Assembly (NCBI RefSeq): GCF_030695065.1
Contig: NZ_JAUYTR010000016.1
Coordinates: forward strand, 372,001 to 436,000
Direction of reading: 5' to 3'
DNA from: Sediminibacterium sp.
GTDB lineage: Bacteria; Bacteroidota; Bacteroidia; Chitinophagales; Chitinophagaceae
Length of the DNA stretch: 64,000 nucleotides
Shown: in pieces, positions 9,886-18,896 of the stretch
Layout: each line of letters begins with the position of its first letter
Numbering within the stretch: position 1 is the first letter of the stretch
Made by a program: the position numbers and the translations under genes
Notes under the pieces: generated by a model
Database searches by the model: none
Told to the model about the DNA's origin: nothing
Seen by the model: the letters and a program-made list of their open reading frames with translations, nothing else

Positions 9886-11142
9886 ATGAATAAAATATAC
9901 GCATCAATTATAACCATCGGAGACGAATTACTGATTGGTCAAGTAATTGATACCAATAGCAGTTGGATAGCCCAAGAACTAAACAAAGCTGGCATACAAG
10001 TTAAAAACAGAGTGGCTGTTGGTGATAACAGAGAAGATATTTGGCAAGCACTTGACGAGGCAATTTCAAAATCATCATTGGTTCTAATCACGGGTGGATT
10101 AGGGCCCACTGCAGATGATATCACCAAGCCATTATTATGCGATTATTTTGGCGGGAAAATGGTAATGGATCAGGCTACCCTAGACCATGTGACTCATATA
10201 TTCCAGCATATTTTAAAAAGGCCAATGATAGAGCGAAATACATTACAAGCTCAAGTACCAGATGTATGCACCGTATTGAAAAACGAAAAAGGAACTGCGC
10301 CAGGAATGTTGTTTAGCAAAAACAATGTAAAAGTAATTGCCATGCCAGGTGTTCCACACGAAATGAAATGGATAATGCAACACCATGTTATGCCATTGGC
10401 TGCCCAATGGTTCAATAGTGGATTTATTGAACACCGTACTTTATTAACAGCTGGTATTGGAGAAGCCTTTTTAGCTGAACAAATCAACCACTTTGAAGCT
10501 GCTTTACCCAATCATATTAAATTGGCCTACTTGCCCAATTATGGAATGGTTAGACTTCGATTAAGCGCTTGGGGAAGCAATCAAGATGATTTAAATAAAG
10601 AATTAGATAACCAGTTTAATCAACTGAAAAATAATGTTTTAGAATATTTGGTAACCGACAAAGATGAGCCCATGGAAATGGTAGTGGGTAATTTACTAAA
10701 ACAGAAAAATCAAACGGTAGCTACTGCAGAAAGTTGTACCGGAGGTTATATTGCTCACTTGCTTAGCAAGCATGCTGGGTCATCCACTTTCTTTACTGGA
10801 TCTATCATTTCTTACGCCAATATAATAAAGGAACAATTATTAGATGTACCCCATGAGACCTTAATTACAGTGGGTGCAGTAAGCAAGGAAGCAGTTAGGC
10901 AAATGGCGGTTTCAGTTAGAGAAAAAATGAGTACCGATTATGCCATTGCAGTAAGTGGCATCATGGGACCTGGAGGGGCTACAGAAGAAAAAGCAGTAGG
11001 CCTTGTTTGGATTGCTGTAGCATCGAAAAAAAACGTAATTATTAAGCACTTTCAGTTTAGATTTGATAGAGAACGAAATATCAACCTAACATCCATCAAT
11101 GCATTGAATATGTTGAGGGCTATGATTGTGGATAATAGTTGA
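9886..11142 (+). CDS. cinA: CinA family nicotinamide-nucleotide amidase
   Basis: The 418-residue protein has the full two-domain CinA layout. The N-terminal molybdopterin-binding-like (COG1058) domain is about residues 1-245, with SIITIGDELLIGQVIDTNS and TGGLGPTADDIT. The C-terminal PncC amidase domain is about residues 255-415, with TAESCTGGYIAHLL and GSIISYAN. The C-terminal domain deamidates nicotinamide mononucleotide for NAD recycling; in related enzymes the N-terminal domain has ADP-ribose pyrophosphatase activity. The length is normal for the family. Confidence 0.93.
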   Translation: MNKIYASIITIGDELLIGQVIDTNSSWIAQELNKAGIQVKNRVAVGDNREDIWQALDEAISKSSLVLITGGLGPTADDITKPLLCDYFGGKMVMDQATLDHVTHIFQHILKRPMIERNTLQAQVPDVCTVLKNEKGTAPGMLFSKNNVKVIAMPGVPHEMKWIMQHHVMPLAAQWFNSGFIEHRTLLTAGIGEAFLAEQINHFEAALPNHIKLAYLPNYGMVRLRLSAWGSNQDDLNKELDNQFNQLKNNVLEYLVTDKDEPMEMVVGNLLKQKNQTVATAESCTGGYIAHLLSKHAGSSTFFTGSIISYANIIKEQLLDVPHETLITVGAVSKEAVRQMAVSVREKMSTDYAIAVSGIMGPGGATEEKAVGLVWIAVASKKNVIIKHFQFRFDRERNINLTSINALNMLRAMIVDNS

Positions 11143-11237
11143 TTATTTAATCGGAATCAACAACTATCTTTGTTGATTAGTAGTGGATTGCGTATATTAA
11201 CTATACCTTATTAACCCGCTTTAAACAGTAGTACAAT

Positions 11238-12998
11238 ATGGCAATAGCTGAATTGGTGATGCCCAAATTGGGTGAAAGTATTATGGAAGCTACCATTCTT
11301 AAATGGCATAAGAAAGTTGGCGACCATGTTAAGTTAGACGAAACCGTATTGGATATTGCTACTGATAAAGTAGACAGTGAAGTTCCATCTACAGTAGAGG
11401 GAACCATAACTGAAATCCTTTACAATGTAAACGATGTTGTACCTATTGGTACCGTAATTGTAAGAGTTGAAACAGCTACTAATGCAAGTGCACCTGCACC
11501 TGCTCCAGTTGTAGCGGCTCCTATTGTTGAAACACCTGTTGCACCTGCTCCTACACCTATAGTTGAAGCACCAGTTGTTGTTGCAGCGCCACCGCCACCA
11601 GCACCAGCTCCCACTCCAGTAATTCCTCCACCAGTGGTTGAAGTGCCTTATACGCCAAGTGCTCCAATGGTTGAATTAATGGCTAAGCCTGCATCGAATC
11701 GATTCTATTCTCCATTGGTGTTGAATATTGCCAATAGTGAAGGAATCAGCTTAAGTGAATTAGAAAGAATACCTGGAACTGGCAATGATGGCCGTGTTTC
11801 TAAAAAAGATATTTTACAATATGTTGCAGATAAAAAAGCAGGAAGGGTTCCTACCTATCAGCCTGCTCCAGTGTATGCTGCAGCGCCACAATACGCTGCT
11901 CCTGTTGCGCCACAACAAGTGCAACAACCTATACCACAACCTGCCTTGCCTACAGAGCCAGTTGCTCCAATTGAACCAACTGTAGTTGCACCAGAAGCTA
12001 CTCCAGTAGCACCACCTCCCGTAGTAGCGCAAGAACCTGCTCCTGTGTCTGTTCAACCACAGCCAATTGCTCCAGTTTACCAAGAACCAATTGTACCTGT
12101 TGTTCCAGAACCACAAGCAACCTATCATACAGCACCAGAGCCAATAATAAAATCTGGCACTAGGTTTCCTGAACAAAACGTGGTTGCTAATACTGCACCT
12201 ATGCCACCATCGCCACAAGCGATATTTGCACAGCCTTCAGGCAAGTATTCAGACCCATCCATGGTAACTGTTACAGGTGCCACTGAAATAATTGAAATGG
12301 ATCGTATGCGAAAGCTAATTGCTAAGCATATGGTTGATAGTAAACACACAAGTCCGCATGTAACCAGCTTTGCTGAAGCAGATGTGACCAATATGGTAAT
12401 GTGGAGAACAAAAGTAAAAAATGAATTTGAACAGCGTGAAGGCACTAAGCTTACATTCACTCCAATGTTTGTGGAATGTATTGCCAATGTAATTAAGCGT
12501 TTCCCTTATATAAATTGCTCTTTAGAAGGTGATAAAATCATTCTGAAAAAGGACATCAATATTGGCATGGCTACTGCATTACCATCTGGAAACTTAATTG
12601 TTCCTGTAATTAAAGGAGCCGACCAAATGAATATAGTTGGCTTAAGCAAAGCTGTAAATGGTTTAGCTGATGCTGCTAGAAATTCCAAACTAAAACCAGA
12701 AGATACTACTGGTGGTACATTCACATTAACAAATGTGGGTACATTCGGTAGTTTAATGGGAACCCCAATTATTAGTCAACCACAGGTAGCTATCATGGCA
12801 GTGGGTGCTATCAAAAAACGTCCAATGGTTATGGAAGGTCCTGATGGAGACACCATTGCAATAAGACATATGATGTACTTGTCATTAAGTTATGACCATC
12901 GAATTGTAGATGGAAGTATTGGAGCCAGCTTTTTAACGGAAGTGGCCAAAGAATTTGAAAAATGGGATATAAATAAACAATGGTTTCACTACCTATAA
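11238..12998 (+). CDS. 2-oxoacid dehydrogenase E2, dihydrolipoyl acyltransferase
   Basis: E2 proteins form the core of pyruvate, 2-oxoglutarate or branched-chain dehydrogenase complexes and transfer acyl groups from a lipoyl arm to CoA. The 586-residue protein has one lipoyl domain (residues 1-80, lipoyl lysine K44 in DIATDKVDS), a Pro/Ala/Val-rich linker, an E1/E3-binding domain (about 155-192, GTGNDGRVSKKDI), a second very long Pro-rich linker (about 200-320) and the acyltransferase domain with HRIVDG near its end. No E1 or E3 gene is adjacent, so which complex it serves cannot be decided from the window. Confidence 0.9.
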   Translation: MAIAELVMPKLGESIMEATILKWHKKVGDHVKLDETVLDIATDKVDSEVPSTVEGTITEILYNVNDVVPIGTVIVRVETATNASAPAPAPVVAAPIVETPVAPAPTPIVEAPVVVAAPPPPAPAPTPVIPPPVVEVPYTPSAPMVELMAKPASNRFYSPLVLNIANSEGISLSELERIPGTGNDGRVSKKDILQYVADKKAGRVPTYQPAPVYAAAPQYAAPVAPQQVQQPIPQPALPTEPVAPIEPTVVAPEATPVAPPPVVAQEPAPVSVQPQPIAPVYQEPIVPVVPEPQATYHTAPEPIIKSGTRFPEQNVVANTAPMPPSPQAIFAQPSGKYSDPSMVTVTGATEIIEMDRMRKLIAKHMVDSKHTSPHVTSFAEADVTNMVMWRTKVKNEFEQREGTKLTFTPMFVECIANVIKRFPYINCSLEGDKIILKKDINIGMATALPSGNLIVPVIKGADQMNIVGLSKAVNGLADAARNSKLKPEDTTGGTFTLTNVGTFGSLMGTPIISQPQVAIMAVGAIKKRPMVMEGPDGDTIAIRHMMYLSLSYDHRIVDGSIGASFLTEVAKEFEKWDINKQWFHYL

Positions 12999-13720
12999 AC
13001 CTTAAAAAAGCCCTGATAATTATCGGGGTTTTTTATTGCGGCTTACTTCATTTAAAGGCTCAAACACCTGGACTAGGAACTTGGAATGTATTAACTGGGC
13101 GTTTCAATTACAATAGTAAATGGATTGCATTTATTGAATTGCAATTACGCTCTCAACAAACTTTTGATCATTTTAATTACCATGAAGTAAAGGGTGGAAT
13201 AGGTTATGCTATTAGTCCTAGTTTATCGGCTTTAGTTGGAACGGGTAGATATATAACTTACCAAGTGGATGATAATTTCAAAACCCCATTTATAGTTAGT
13301 GAAAACAGAATTTGGCAGCAATTAATTTGGAACCAATCTTTACAACAATTTAGAATTGAACATAGGCTAAGGGCAGAACAACGATACACTTCTAATGGAT
13401 ATAGAAATAGATTCAGGTACAGAATTAGCGCAATAGTACCATTAAATAACAATACAATCACCAATAAGACCTTCTTTGTAAATACTTCCAATGAATTTCA
13501 CTTGAACAACGAGGGGGTATTTTTTGAACAGAATCGCTATTATTTAGGTGGTGGATACAATTTTAATAGTCAGTTAAGTATTCAAATGGGTTGGATTTAT
13601 CGTTCCGACTTTTTTACACAAAACAGGGCACAATACAAGAACTTTTTACAAACCAGTTTGCAATTCACATTTAATAAAAGCAAAAATCCTACAATAAAAA
13701 ATATAGGGACAGTAGATTAA
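12980..13720 (+). CDS. DUF2490 family outer-membrane protein
   Basis: The 246-residue protein looks like DUF2490, a family of predicted outer-membrane barrels: a signal peptide (KKALIIIGVFYCGLLHLKAQ), then alternating aromatic strands (WNVLTGRFNYNSKWIAFIELQLR, FRIEHRLRAEQRY, YRNRFRYRISAIVPLNN) and a C-terminal strand LQTSLQFTF. The ATG at 12980 is the only ATG before the mature region, so the gene overlaps the 3' end of the E2 gene by 19 bp in another frame. A strong terminator hairpin (13011-13034) lies inside the signal-peptide codons. Function unknown. Confidence 0.72.
   Translation: MVSLPINLKKALIIIGVFYCGLLHLKAQTPGLGTWNVLTGRFNYNSKWIAFIELQLRSQQTFDHFNYHEVKGGIGYAISPSLSALVGTGRYITYQVDDNFKTPFIVSENRIWQQLIWNQSLQQFRIEHRLRAEQRYTSNGYRNRFRYRISAIVPLNNNTITNKTFFVNTSNEFHLNNEGVFFEQNRYYLGGGYNFNSQLSIQMGWIYRSDFFTQNRAQYKNFLQTSLQFTFNKSKNPTIKNIGTVD
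13005..13034 (+). terminator. Intrinsic terminator after the E2 gene, inside the next ORF
   Basis: An A-tract is followed by the near-perfect hairpin CCCTGATAATTATCGGGG (13011-13028) and six T residues (13029-13034), starting 7-13 bp after the E2 stop. It has the form of a typical rho-independent terminator but falls within codons for the signal peptide of the DUF2490 ORF. Confidence 0.75.
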
Positions 13721-14263
13721 TTATTCAGCTGGCTCAAAAAATGAAAACAGGGTTGTACCGTAGTTTCTTACAAAAGAAAACCCTTCCATTTTTTCATAAG
13801 CGTTCCTAGGAGTATGTTCTAAAACAAAAAAACCACCTGGGGCAATTAGTTTTTTGGATACAATTATCTTTGGTATTTCATCAATGGTACCCAAGGCATA
13901 AGGAGGACCTGCAAAAATAAAATCATACTGCTTAGTACAACTTTGTAAAAAAGCAAATACATCCATTTTTAGCAATTGAACATTTTCCATCCCTAACATG
14001 GTGGCATTCTTGCCTATAAATGCATGCATAATGGGGTCTTTCTCTACAATAGTCAGGTGCTCTGCACCTCTAGACGCGAGTTCATAACTAATGCATCCAG
14101 TTCCTCCAAATAAATCAAGGGTTTCTATACCATCAAAGCTCATCCTGTTTTGCAAGATATTGAACAATCCCTCTTTTGCTATATCGGTTGTAGGTCGGGT
14201 ATATGGCATATTGGCTGGGGGACTAATCCTTCTTCCACCCCATTTTCCTGATATTATTCTCAT
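13721..14263 (-). CDS. rsmD: 16S rRNA (guanine-N2)-methyltransferase RsmD-like, catalytic motif altered
   Basis: RsmD methylates G966 of 16S rRNA in the 30S subunit. The 180-residue protein has the family start MRIISGKWGGRRI, the segment TRPTTDIAKEGLFNIL and SAM motif I (LDLFGGTGCISYELASRGA). Motif IV, normally (D/N)PPY or (D/N)PPF, reads AGPPY here (G119-P-P-Y; codon GGT at 13907-13909 in place of GAT or AAT), so the residue that holds the target amino group is missing. The gene overlaps DUF3822 by 4 bp, a usual Bacteroidota arrangement. Confidence 0.88.
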   Translation of the reverse strand: MRIISGKWGGRRISPPANMPYTRPTTDIAKEGLFNILQNRMSFDGIETLDLFGGTGCISYELASRGAEHLTIVEKDPIMHAFIGKNATMLGMENVQLLKMDVFAFLQSCTKQYDFIFAGPPYALGTIDEIPKIIVSKKLIAPGGFFVLEHTPRNAYEKMEGFSFVRNYGTTLFSFFEPAE

Positions 14264-15102
14264 AGTGCCAATTTAAAAAATGGCGCAAAATAATGATGCG
14301 CATATTCTTTATTAACTTCAAACATTATTCCATTGGCTTCCATGGAATCAATTTCTATATTCTCGTATACTTTTTTTAATTGCAAGTATAATTCGGTATT
14401 TAAATCGATCATGCCACTTAGCTCAACAATAGCAAACTCCGTATTTATTCCAAACTGTTGTGCTCCTCGGATGATATAATAAACTGCATCTTCCGCAATT
14501 TTAAAAGAGAATGTTTGAATCATTTGAATTTTTGCATCTTTAAAAATGGCCATGATAAAATGTCCATGATAAAATTGCAATTTCACCAATTGCTCCTCAT
14601 TCTTCCGCCTATTCATTACATCGTTTAACAAAGAAGTATAAACATGTGATGTTTGAAAAATAATAAACTGTCTAGTCAATAATTCTGCCAACGACTTCTT
14701 TATTCGATAAGTATTAATGAAACTTCTAGTGGCAATCAGTTTCTCATACTTTACTTCCATCCTACTACTTTCACCATAAATTAGGTTCAAGTAATCTTCT
14801 GCAGATGTTGCAGTTAAAAATTTCTCGGGAACTAAAATTGATTCTGGCGTACAGAAAAAACAAGTAACCTGTTTAAAGGTTTTATTAAACAGTTTAGAAA
14901 TGGTTTTGATTTCATAAAAAATATCGTTCCAATCTTCTGTTTGATCTTTATCTAGACTAAAATACTCAAAAGCTACAATGGTTCCATTGTCTACTGATTT
15001 AGACATGCAACGCATTTCCTGCTCATCCAATTCTATGATGAGCTGAAAAGCAGATCCACTGATGGGATCCTCATTGTAAAATCCTGCTTTTTTCCTTGCC
15101 AT
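14260..15102 (-). CDS. DUF3822 family protein
   Basis: A 280-residue protein of the Bacteroidota family DUF3822, which is commonly found directly upstream of rsmD as it is here (4-bp overlap, same strand). The sequence suggests an actin/hexokinase-like fold of unknown function (LIIELDEQEMRCMSKSVDNG at the start; ELSGMIDLNTELYLQLKKVYENI near the end). There is no signal peptide or membrane segment. Co-translation with RsmD suggests a link to rRNA modification or ribosome assembly, which is inference. Confidence 0.75.
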   Translation of the reverse strand: MARKKAGFYNEDPISGSAFQLIIELDEQEMRCMSKSVDNGTIVAFEYFSLDKDQTEDWNDIFYEIKTISKLFNKTFKQVTCFFCTPESILVPEKFLTATSAEDYLNLIYGESSRMEVKYEKLIATRSFINTYRIKKSLAELLTRQFIIFQTSHVYTSLLNDVMNRRKNEEQLVKLQFYHGHFIMAIFKDAKIQMIQTFSFKIAEDAVYYIIRGAQQFGINTEFAIVELSGMIDLNTELYLQLKKVYENIEIDSMEANGIMFEVNKEYAHHYFAPFFKLAL

Positions 15103-15194
15103 TCATCTTAATTACGTTGCAATAATATATAAAAAAGCATTAACGGAGAGCGAAGATATTATGAGCACTCATTTTACTAACTTCGCTGCCCAAT

Positions 15195-16550
15195 ATGAGC
15201 AATCTTTCGCCTCTCAATCTTCAAGTAAATACAGGGAATAAAGCCATCCTTCGTATTGCTTTGCCCATATCGGCATCTATTGTTGTTCCACAAATCAACT
15301 TTATTACCAACAATATTTTCTTAGGAGGATTGGGGCAGAAAGAATTAGGGATTGCAGGCATTACCGGCGTTTATTACTTAATGTTTGCAGTGATTGGGAA
15401 TGGATTGAACAATGGATTACAGGCTTTAATATCTAGAAGGGCTGGTGAAAATAGAATAGATGAAATTGGAATCCTCTTTTGGCATGGGGTAAGAATAGCT
15501 ATGTTCTTTGCAGTCTTTGGCATCTTAACTACTTGGTTTGTTGCACCAATGGTATTGCAATGGTCTTTGCACGATCAGGAAGGTATTGACATGGCAGTGC
15601 AGTTTTTGCATATTCGAATTTGGGGTTTGCCCCTACTCTATATTTATCAAATGCGCAATGCGTTATTGGTAGGAATTAATCAAAGTAAATTATTGGTACT
15701 AGGTACAGCTACAGAAGCCATCATCAATATCGTTTTTGACTATGGCTTAATATATGGCAAATTGGGCATGCCTAATTTAGGATTTAATGGGGCCGCTTAT
15801 GCTTCCATTATTGCAGAAGGTGCTGGCTTATTGGCCGTTTTTTTGGTCATTCGATTTAATGGGATGAGTAAAAAAATTAATTTATTTAACAAAGTTGCTT
15901 ATCAATTCTCTTATATCAGGCTCATATTAAATCAATCATATCCGCTTATACTGCAACATGTCATCAGTATCATGAGCTGGGAATACTTTTATATTTTGAT
16001 TGAACACCATGGTGCTAGAGACCTTGCGGTTTCTAATACCATGCGAAACCTTTTTGGATTCTTTGGTTGTTTTACTTGGGCATTTGCCGCCACCACCAAT
16101 ACCATGGTGAGCAACGTAATTGGTCAGGGAAGAAAAGAAGAAGTGATTCCTTTAATTTATAGGATTCTTAAATGGAGTATGGGCTTCGCTTGTATAGTAT
16201 TTATATTCTTGAATGTATTTCCAAGGGCATTCCTTGGCATATATGGACAAGGCGAAGACTTTATACAAGCTGGAATTCCTGTGCTAAGAGTAGTATCTGT
16301 AGCAATGATTATGATGTCTGCTGCAACAGTTTGGGTTAATGCAGTTACGGGAACAGGAAATTCTAAAATGAATTTGTTTACAGAAGTAGCAACAATTATT
16401 TTTTACTTGGTTTACGTATACATCGTTTTAGAAAAAATGAACTTGCCCATCACATGGGGATGGGCAAGCGAATGGTTGTATTGGTCCATTATGTTTATTC
16501 CTTCATTCTGGTATATCACCAGCAATCGTTGGAAAAAAATTAAGATCTAA
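15195..16550 (+). CDS. MATE family efflux transporter
   Basis: A 451-residue integral membrane protein with about 12 hydrophobic segments and the MATE family order: N-terminal LRIALPISASIVVPQINFITNNIFLGGLG, an internal repeat after residue 240 (LILNQSYPLILQHVISIMSWEYF) and late GIPVLRVVSVAMIMMSAATVWVNAVTGTGNSKM. MATE proteins export cationic drugs or metabolites using Na+ or H+ gradients. The substrate here is unknown. The gene converges on the acyl-CoA-binding protein gene with a 4-bp overlap of stops. Confidence 0.9.
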   Translation: MSNLSPLNLQVNTGNKAILRIALPISASIVVPQINFITNNIFLGGLGQKELGIAGITGVYYLMFAVIGNGLNNGLQALISRRAGENRIDEIGILFWHGVRIAMFFAVFGILTTWFVAPMVLQWSLHDQEGIDMAVQFLHIRIWGLPLLYIYQMRNALLVGINQSKLLVLGTATEAIINIVFDYGLIYGKLGMPNLGFNGAAYASIIAEGAGLLAVFLVIRFNGMSKKINLFNKVAYQFSYIRLILNQSYPLILQHVISIMSWEYFYILIEHHGARDLAVSNTMRNLFGFFGCFTWAFAATTNTMVSNVIGQGRKEEVIPLIYRILKWSMGFACIVFIFLNVFPRAFLGIYGQGEDFIQAGIPVLRVVSVAMIMMSAATVWVNAVTGTGNSKMNLFTEVATIIFYLVYVYIVLEKMNLPITWGWASEWLYWSIMFIPSFWYITSNRWKKIKI

Positions 16551-16804
16551 CCTTTTAATTGTTGCACTAAATCAATGTATTGCTGCATTGCATCATCCTT
16601 GGTAATACCCTGCAATTTTGCCCATGCTTCGTGCTTAAACTTTGCAACAAAGTCAAACATATTGGCTGGACCTTCTTCTTTGTTATCGCCCTCGGTAGCT
16701 TGCTTGTACAATGAATAAAGTTTTAACAAAGTTTCGTTATCTGGCTTTTCAGACAATGTTTTGCTGTTGGCAACTGCTTCTAAAAATAAATCTTGTAAGC
16801 TCAT
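16547..16804 (-). CDS. Acyl-CoA-binding protein
   Basis: At 85 residues this matches the standard ACBP length, with the family signature LLKLYSLYKQATEGDN and the later FDFVAKFKHEAWAKLQGITKDDAMQQYI. ACBPs are four-helix cytosolic carriers for medium- and long-chain acyl-CoA. They are common in eukaryotes and occur in a minority of bacteria, including Bacteroidota. The gene is 9 bp downstream of the TPR gene and probably co-transcribed with it. Confidence 0.92.
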   Translation of the reverse strand: MSLQDLFLEAVANSKTLSEKPDNETLLKLYSLYKQATEGDNKEEGPANMFDFVAKFKHEAWAKLQGITKDDAMQQYIDLVQQLKG

Positions 16805-16813
16805 ATGGTGGTT

Positions 16814-17575
16814 TTATTGTAATGATGCTAATAGTTTGGCGCCCTCTGCTTTTAAAGCAATATCATTAAAAGAACGATTGGGCATTTTAACCAACTTCTC
16901 TAATACCTCAATAGCTTTTGAGGGCTGTCTATTTTCTTTATACGCTTTAGCTAAATCTAATTGATTGGTAACAAAATAGGGCTCTAAGGTTCTAGATTTT
17001 TCCATATATAATATGGCTTTTTCTATATCTCCATTTGGCAAGCCTCCATAAAATAATTTTACCGCAGCTTTTTTAAGCCCAGACAATGTAACCATTTCAT
17101 AATGCCATTTGCCCAATGTATAATTGGCTCTTGCATGATTGGCATTAATGCTTAATGCTTTGTCGGCGAATTCTTTTACGTCTTTCACAAACGCTACTAT
17201 CTTTTTATTTTCTATATCTAAGTCGGTCATTTTACCAGAAACAGTTGCCATTGCATAATTGGCGTCGGCATTATTAGGATCTGCTTTTAGTGCACGCTGC
17301 GCATAAGACATAGCCGATTCAAAATACAAACGTTTATTATTTTCATCCTTTTCTCTACCGCCTATGGCTATTTCCAATTCTGTTGCTTTAACCAAATATT
17401 TGATATTGCTGGGTTCTAGCATCAATATTTGTTTGTATTTGGCGAGTGCCTCTGGTTCTTTTAACTGACGTTCTATATTCTCAGCCTCTTTAGCTAATAT
17501 AGCAATGTCTTGAGAAAAGGCAGCCCCAATCCAACTACAAAAAATCACAATAATAAAAGCAAATCTAATTTTCAT
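16814..17575 (-). CDS. Secreted TPR protein
   Basis: A 253-residue protein with a signal peptide (MKIRFAFIIVIFCSWIGAAFSQ) and TPR-type repeats (EPEALAKYKQILMLEPSNIKYL, ALKADPNNADANYAMATVSG, ALSINANHARANYTLGKWHYEM, NRQPSKAIEVLEKLVKMPN). Repeats of this kind also occur in regulator-of-microtubule-dynamics-like bacterial proteins. Probably a periplasmic interaction protein. Its start overlaps the end of folB by 11 bp, so they share a transcript. Confidence 0.75.
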   Translation of the reverse strand: MKIRFAFIIVIFCSWIGAAFSQDIAILAKEAENIERQLKEPEALAKYKQILMLEPSNIKYLVKATELEIAIGGREKDENNKRLYFESAMSYAQRALKADPNNADANYAMATVSGKMTDLDIENKKIVAFVKDVKEFADKALSINANHARANYTLGKWHYEMVTLSGLKKAAVKLFYGGLPNGDIEKAILYMEKSRTLEPYFVTNQLDLAKAYKENRQPSKAIEVLEKLVKMPNRSFNDIALKAEGAKLLASLQ

Positions 17576-17939
17576 AATCGGCTCTATTCACTTTTAAAGA
17601 AACCCCTAAACTGCCCACAAACTGAGCAATGGGTGGTTTTAACTTATTAATAGAAATAACTACATATTCAGCTAGAGAAAACTGTGCCAAAATTTCGTTT
17701 GCAATTTCAGAAGCAATGGTTTCTAATAAAGGAGTTGCAATTTGCATGCGCTTTTTTACCAATTCATACACTAAAGCATAATTAATGGTGTCTGCTATAT
17801 GTAAAATAGGAAACTGAATGGGTGTAAAACCCACTTCAATATTTATGATAAACTCATTACCCAATACCTGCTCTTCCTTGTATAATCCATGGTAAGCAAA
17901 AAAATGTAAATCATTTAAATGAATGCTCGCTTTGCTCAT
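17565..17939 (-). CDS. folB: Dihydroneopterin aldolase
   Basis: FolB splits 7,8-dihydroneopterin to 6-hydroxymethyl-dihydropterin and glycolaldehyde in folate synthesis. The 124-residue length is right. Motifs are the start IHLNDLHFFAYHGLYKEEQVLGNEFIINI-type sequence, with the YHG and active-site E in KEEQ, and the late VVISINKLKPPIAQFVGSLGVSL with the conserved K-P-P. It lies 3 bp after trxB. The pathway enzyme FolP is encoded separately at 38535. Confidence 0.92.
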   Translation of the reverse strand: MSKASIHLNDLHFFAYHGLYKEEQVLGNEFIINIEVGFTPIQFPILHIADTINYALVYELVKKRMQIATPLLETIASEIANEILAQFSLAEYVVISINKLKPPIAQFVGSLGVSLKVNRADYEN

Positions 17940-17942
17940 GTT

Positions 17943-18887
17943 TTAGTGACCTATAGAAGTTAAATATCGTTCGGCATCTAAAGCAGCCATGCAGCCACTG
18001 CCTGCTGCTGTAACAGCTTGACGATAGTTTTTATCTTGCACATCACCAGCAGCAAAAACCCCTGCCACATTGGTTTTGGTGGTACCTGGCACTGTTAAGA
18101 TATAGCCTGTTTCGTCCATATCTACATAATCTTTAAAAATGGCACTATTGGGCTGATGACCAATTGCCACAAAGAATGCACTTACTGGAATTTCTAGTGT
18201 ATCCCCCGTTTTATTGTTCTTGATTCTAACGGCTTCTACTTTTTTGTCTCCTAAAATTTCATCTGTTTCTGAATTCCAATACACTTTAATATTAGGAGAA
18301 TTCAACACACGGTCTTGCATCACTTTACTTGCACGCATTTGATCTCTACGAACAATCATATGCACTTGCGTACAAAGCTTGCTTAAGTAAATAGCTTCTT
18401 CTGCTGCTGTATCACCTGCACCAATAATTGCAACTTCTTTCCCTTTAAAGAAAAAACCATCACAAACTGCACAGGCACTCACTCCATATCCATTCAATCG
18501 CTCTTCACTAGGAATGCCCAACCACTTAGCAGAAGCACCTGTACTAATAATAACAGTATCTGCATGAATCTCTTTTTCTTCATCAATCCAAACCTTATGC
18601 GGCGTACTGCTGAAATCTACTTTTGTAGCCAATCCATAACGAATATCGGCACCCATTCTGCTGGCTTGTTTTTCAAAATGTACCATCATTTCAGGTCCTT
18701 GAATACCTTCTGGGTAACCAGGATAATTCTCTACTTCTGTGGTAATAGTAAGCTGCCCACCAGGTTGTATCCCTTGGTATAAAACGGGTTTCATATTTGC
18801 TCTTGCTGCATAAATTGCTGCAGTATAACCAGCAGGCCCTGACCCTATAATCAAAACCGATACTTTCTCTATTGTTCCTTGTTCCAT
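17943..18887 (-). CDS. trxB: Thioredoxin-disulfide reductase
   Basis: TrxB passes electrons from NADPH through FAD to thioredoxin in the cytosol. The 314-residue protein has the FAD motif IIGSGPAGYTAAIYAARA, the redox-active CAVC in SACAVCDGFF, the NADPH-binding GAGDTAAEEA and the C-terminal FAD motif VAGVFAAGDVQDKNYRQAV. Length and motif order are standard. It heads a tight run with folB, the TPR gene and ACBP. Confidence 0.96.
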   Translation of the reverse strand: MEQGTIEKVSVLIIGSGPAGYTAAIYAARANMKPVLYQGIQPGGQLTITTEVENYPGYPEGIQGPEMMVHFEKQASRMGADIRYGLATKVDFSSTPHKVWIDEEKEIHADTVIISTGASAKWLGIPSEERLNGYGVSACAVCDGFFFKGKEVAIIGAGDTAAEEAIYLSKLCTQVHMIVRRDQMRASKVMQDRVLNSPNIKVYWNSETDEILGDKKVEAVRIKNNKTGDTLEIPVSAFFVAIGHQPNSAIFKDYVDMDETGYILTVPGTTKTNVAGVFAAGDVQDKNYRQAVTAAGSGCMAALDAERYLTSIGH

Positions 18888-18896
18888 AATGTTGAA

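Noticed and set aside
11155..11178. Hairpin AATCAACAA/TTGTTGATT after cinA
   Set aside because: A 9-bp stem with 6-nt loop, but no T-tract follows on either strand and the stem is AT-rich, so it was not called a terminator.
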